From Bordetella parapertussis (GTDB taxonomy: Bacteria > Pseudomonadota > Gammaproteobacteria > Burkholderiales > SG8-41), in NCBI GenBank assembly GCA_945863085.1, contig CAMBCD010000121.1:1-7764 (forward strand): a stretch of 7,764 bases of DNA, read 5' to 3'. This document shows, piece by piece, positions 5,815 to 7,764 of the stretch. The position numbers and the translations under genes are program-made. The notes below the pieces were generated by a model that saw only the letters and a list, made by a program, of their open reading frames with translations, was not told the DNA's origin and ran no database searches. Within the stretch, counting starts at the first letter, position 1, and each line of letters opens with the position of its first letter.

Positions 5815-7173
5815 ATGGCCAAGGCGGCGACCGCAGCCCGCACCCTGGCGGCGTACGCCGCCGGGCTGCGCCTGGAGGACATCCCGGCCGCAGCGCGCGA
5901 ACGCGCCCGGCAATGCATCATCGACACCACCGGTGCGGCGCTGTTCGGCTCGCGCCTGCCGTGGAGCCGCATTGTCGCGGGACATGCAAAAAACTGCGGC
6001 GGCAACGGCAGCAGCCGTGTCATCGGCACCACGCTGAAAGTATCACCACCCGCTGCCGCGCTGGCCAACGGTGTGTGCAGCCACGCCTTTGAACTCGACG
6101 GCCTGCGCAAACCCAGCGCCGGCGTACATCCCGGCGCGATCCTGCTGCCCGCAGCACTGGCGGTGGCCGAAGAGCGGCAAGCCGGCGGCCGCGAGCTGCT
6201 GACCGCCTTTGTCGCCGGCGCCGAAGTGATGTTCCGCATCGGCCTTGCAGCAAAACAGACCACCGAATCTCTGGGTTTTCACGCCCCCGGCATCAACGGC
6301 CCATACGGCGCGGCCATCGTCGCCGGCAAGCTGCTGGGCCTCAGCACCGATCAACTGACCCAGGCGCTGGGCATCGCCGGCTCCCTCGGCGGCGGCCTGC
6401 TCGCTTTTGCCAAGGCCGGCAACGGCGCGATGGTCAAACGCCTGCACATGGGCCGTGCGGCGGAAGCCGGCGTGGTCGCGGCATTGTTGGCGCGCGACGG
6501 TTACGAAGGTCCGGACTCGGTGCTCGAAGGCCAGTACGGCTATCTCGAGTCCTACGCCCGCGACGGCGATGCCTCGCAGTTCACGAAGGGTCTTGGCACA
6601 CATTTCGACATCGTTCATGCCTGCCTGAAACGTTATGCCTGCCACATCACCGCGCACACACCCGTGCAGTCGCTGCAGGAATTGCGTGCAGAAAATAATT
6701 TCAATGGCGACGATGTCAAGACACTGACCATCCATGCGCGGCACAAAGTGCTGTCGCATCACGACATCCGCGAGCCGCGCGATGTCGCAGGCGCGCAGTA
6801 CAGCGTGCCCTTCTGCTCGGCCATCGCGCTGTATTACGACGTCAACGATCCGCTGGCGTTTTCCGAAACCGCATTGAACGATGCCAGGGTGCGCGCACTG
6901 GCCATAAATCTGAAAGTCGTGGAAATGGACGACAAGGAAAAAGGCGGCGCCTGGTCAACGCGGGTCACCGTCGAACTGAAAGACGGCCGCAGCTTCGAAC
7001 GGTTTGCCGAAGAATTCAAGGGCACCCCCGCCTCGCCGCTGTCGGCGGAAGAACTGCAGACCAAGTTCATGCGCATGGCCGGCAACCATCCGCGGGCCGC
7101 GGAATTACATGCGCAGCTGACCGCGCTGGAAACCATCACTGACTGCCGCACACTGGCAATCAGCAGCCGCTGA
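5815..7173 (+). CDS. MmgE/PrpD-family protein, third and divergent copy
   Basis: This 452-residue protein keeps the family fold and landmarks but diverges most of the three. It has NGVCSHAFELDGLR (85-98), H105 in VHPGA, H156 in GFHAPGINGP, K208 in MVKRLH and H281 in AHTPVQSL. Three differences stand out: the second aspartate of ELDD is glycine (G96), the following histidine is arginine (R98), and the tyrosine at the cis-aconitate decarboxylase Y318 position is phenylalanine (F333 in VPFC). A few extra residues (FAKAGN, just before GAMVKR) are also present. The ATG at 5815 begins 7 bp after the previous stop with no recognisable Shine-Dalgarno sequence, so translation probably depends on re-initiation from the second copy. 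It may be an enzyme of altered chemistry, or a partner subunit of the second protein; both are inferences. Confidence 0.9.
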   Translation: MAKAATAARTLAAYAAGLRLEDIPAAARERARQCIIDTTGAALFGSRLPWSRIVAGHAKNCGGNGSSRVIGTTLKVSPPAAALANGVCSHAFELDGLRKPSAGVHPGAILLPAALAVAEERQAGGRELLTAFVAGAEVMFRIGLAAKQTTESLGFHAPGINGPYGAAIVAGKLLGLSTDQLTQALGIAGSLGGGLLAFAKAGNGAMVKRLHMGRAAEAGVVAALLARDGYEGPDSVLEGQYGYLESYARDGDASQFTKGLGTHFDIVHACLKRYACHITAHTPVQSLQELRAENNFNGDDVKTLTIHARHKVLSHHDIREPRDVAGAQYSVPFCSAIALYYDVNDPLAFSETALNDARVRALAINLKVVEMDDKEKGGAWSTRVTVELKDGRSFERFAEEFKGTPASPLSAEELQTKFMRMAGNHPRAAELHAQLTALETITDCRTLAISSR

Positions 7174-7204
7174 AGAAATCCGGCATCAATGCGGACAGCA
7201 CTCT

Positions 7205-7253
7205 TCACGCGTTGCGCGACGCATGCGTGACACCCGCAGCACACGGACTGCGG
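7205..7253. other. Two adjacent stem-loops after the operon
   Basis: TCACGCGT (7205-7212) pairs with ATGCGTGA (7223-7230) with one G-U wobble around a 10-nt loop. Immediately after it, CCGCAG (7234-7239) pairs perfectly with CTGCGG (7248-7253) around an 8-nt loop. They start about 30 nt after the last MmgE/PrpD stop. No T-run follows, so this is not a standard intrinsic terminator; it could protect the mRNA 3' end or mark a Rho-dependent end. A further CAGCGC/GCGCTG pair occurs at 7286-7291 and 7305-7310. Confidence 0.35.
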
Positions 7254-7338
7254 TAACAATCGCGGCGGCCTGCGTCATGGCAAAGCAGCGCGCGCAACTT
7301 TCCTGCGCTGATGCTGTCTTGAATCACGGTTGCAACCG

Positions 7339-7367
7339 CTGCCAAAGCCATTGCAGCAGAATATAAA
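7339..7367 (+). promoter_or_regulatory. Candidate promoter of the spermidine-synthase-like gene
   Basis: CTGCCA (7339-7344; four of six to the -35 box) and TATAAA (7362-7367; five of six to the -10 box) are 17 bp apart. Transcription would start near 7374, giving a leader of about 23 nt with a weak AGG (7386-7388) eight bases before the ATG. The -10 box is the first six bases of the right copy of the inverted repeat. Confidence 0.4.
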
Positions 7368-7385
7368 ATAATCAATAAAATCAAT
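7362..7385 (+). repeat. Right copy of a 24-bp inverted repeat
   Basis: This is the inverted partner of 4350-4373, with 23 of 24 bases matching and the core ATCAATAAAATCAAT at 7371-7385. It ends 11 bp before the start codon at 7397 and lies in a short A/T-rich stretch (about 7357-7396). In this orientation its TATAAA could serve as a -10 box for the downstream gene. Confidence 0.7.
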
Positions 7386-7396
7386 AGGTTATATAA

Positions 7397-7764
7397 ATGC
7401 TGATTTACGCGCTGACTATTTTTGCGAGCGCGTTCCTGCTGTTCCTGGTGCAACCGATCATGGCGAAACAGATCCTGCCGTGGTTTGGCGGTTCCGCTGC
7501 GGTATGGACGACCTGCCTGATGTTTTTCCAGTTGGTGCTGCTTGCCGGCTACGCCTACGCCGACTGGACCGTGCGTTTTCTCAAACCGCGCCCGCAGGTC
7601 ATCCTGCATGTGTCGCTGATCGTCATCAGCCTGGTGTCGCTGCCGATCATCGCCGGCAGCGGCTGGAAACCGGGCGGCGAAGAAGATCCGACCTGGCTGA
7701 TCCTCGGCCTCCTGGCCGCGACCATCGGCCTGCCCTATTTCCTGCTGTCGACCACCGGACCGCT
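7397..7764 (+). CDS. Membrane N-terminus of a spermidine-synthase-like protein (partial)
   Basis: The frame is open from the ATG at 7397 to the right edge, giving 122 codons and the start of the next. The visible part is strongly hydrophobic, with about four membrane helices near residues 3-22, 34-55, 67-86 and 98-117. The motifs LLFLVQPIMAKQILPWFGGS (15-34), TCLMFFQLVLLAGYAYAD and the closing LLSTTGP are characteristic of large inner-membrane proteins that join a multi-helix N-terminal region to a C-terminal spermidine-synthase-like, Rossmann-fold methyltransferase-type domain. That C-terminal domain is beyond the window, so the fusion is inferred from the family. Such proteins are often annotated as fused MFS/spermidine synthases and their physiological role is unclear. 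It appears to have its own promoter and is probably not part of the preceding operon. Confidence 0.75.
   Translation, partial: MLIYALTIFASAFLLFLVQPIMAKQILPWFGGSAAVWTTCLMFFQLVLLAGYAYADWTVRFLKPRPQVILHVSLIVISLVSLPIIAGSGWKPGGEEDPTWLILGLLAATIGLPYFLLSTTGP

Noticed and set aside
5058..6263. A 401-codon leftward open frame across the second and third MmgE/PrpD genes
   Set aside because: It spans the junction of two well-supported genes, has no family motif and shows the composition of antisense GC-rich DNA. The leftward frames at 3498-4136, 4377-5045 and 6043-6762 were rejected for the same reason.
2916..7173. Calling the MmgE/PrpD genes prpD or cis-aconitate decarboxylase
   Set aside because: No prpB, prpC or other propionate genes are nearby, and all three proteins have glutamate where cis-aconitate decarboxylase has an active-site aspartate. 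Only the family name is justified.
4350..7385. The inverted repeat as the ends of an insertion sequence or transposon
   Set aside because: The enclosed genes are both metabolic, no transposase is present, and I see no target-site duplication outside the arms. I keep it as an unexplained repeat only.
7205..7609. A 134-codon leftward open frame across the right intergenic region
   Set aside because: It runs antisense through the promoter-like A/T-rich stretch and the start of the membrane protein, and shows no recognisable motif.
1..7764. CRISPR arrays, tRNA or rRNA genes, phage or toxin-antitoxin genes
   Set aside because: I saw no regularly spaced repeats, no tRNA-like cloverleaf and no such protein motifs; the window is nearly filled by the metabolic genes described.

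Overview
The window is a 7.8-kb piece of a GC-rich bacterial chromosome. Codon use with G or C at most third positions, the lysine/alanine-rich protein tail at the left edge, the LysR-regulated carboxylate genes and the membrane spermidine-synthase-like protein at the right edge all suit a Pseudomonadota genome, most likely a betaproteobacterium (Burkholderiales-like). That assignment rests on overall resemblance, not on a marker gene.

Layout. (1) 1-150: the last 49 codons of an unidentified rightward gene with a very basic tail. (2) 321-1232, leftward: a LysR-type regulator. It converges with the first gene, and a candidate leftward terminator lies between them. (3) 1233-1416: a divergent control region holding a common proteobacterial interspersed palindrome, a near-perfect 14-bp palindrome and overlapping back-to-back candidate promoters. 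(4) 1417-7173, rightward: a four-gene metabolic block made of a TcuA-like FAD-dependent tricarballylate dehydrogenase and three consecutive, clearly different MmgE/PrpD-family proteins. Gaps are 11, 84 and 7 bp; the 84-bp gap is strikingly A/T-rich. (5) 7174-7396: an intergenic region with stem-loops and an A/T-rich promoter-like stretch. (6) From 7397 to the right edge: the membrane N-terminus of a spermidine-synthase-like protein.

How the genes may work together. TcuA of Salmonella oxidises tricarballylate to cis-aconitate. Characterised MmgE/PrpD enzymes (2-methylcitrate dehydratase PrpD, cis-aconitate decarboxylase, iminodisuccinate epimerase) act on citrate/aconitate-like or related dicarboxylate substrates. 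The simplest reading is a LysR-controlled catabolic operon that dehydrogenates a tri- or dicarboxylate and then passes the unsaturated product to one or more MmgE/PrpD enzymes. The true substrate cannot be read from the sequence. TcuB (re-oxidation of TcuA) and TcuC (transport) are not in the window.

The points most worth following are the tandem triplet of MmgE/PrpD paralogues, with the third altered at several active-site positions, and a 24-bp inverted repeat (23 of 24 matching) in the two A/T-rich gaps that bracket the second and third paralogues.
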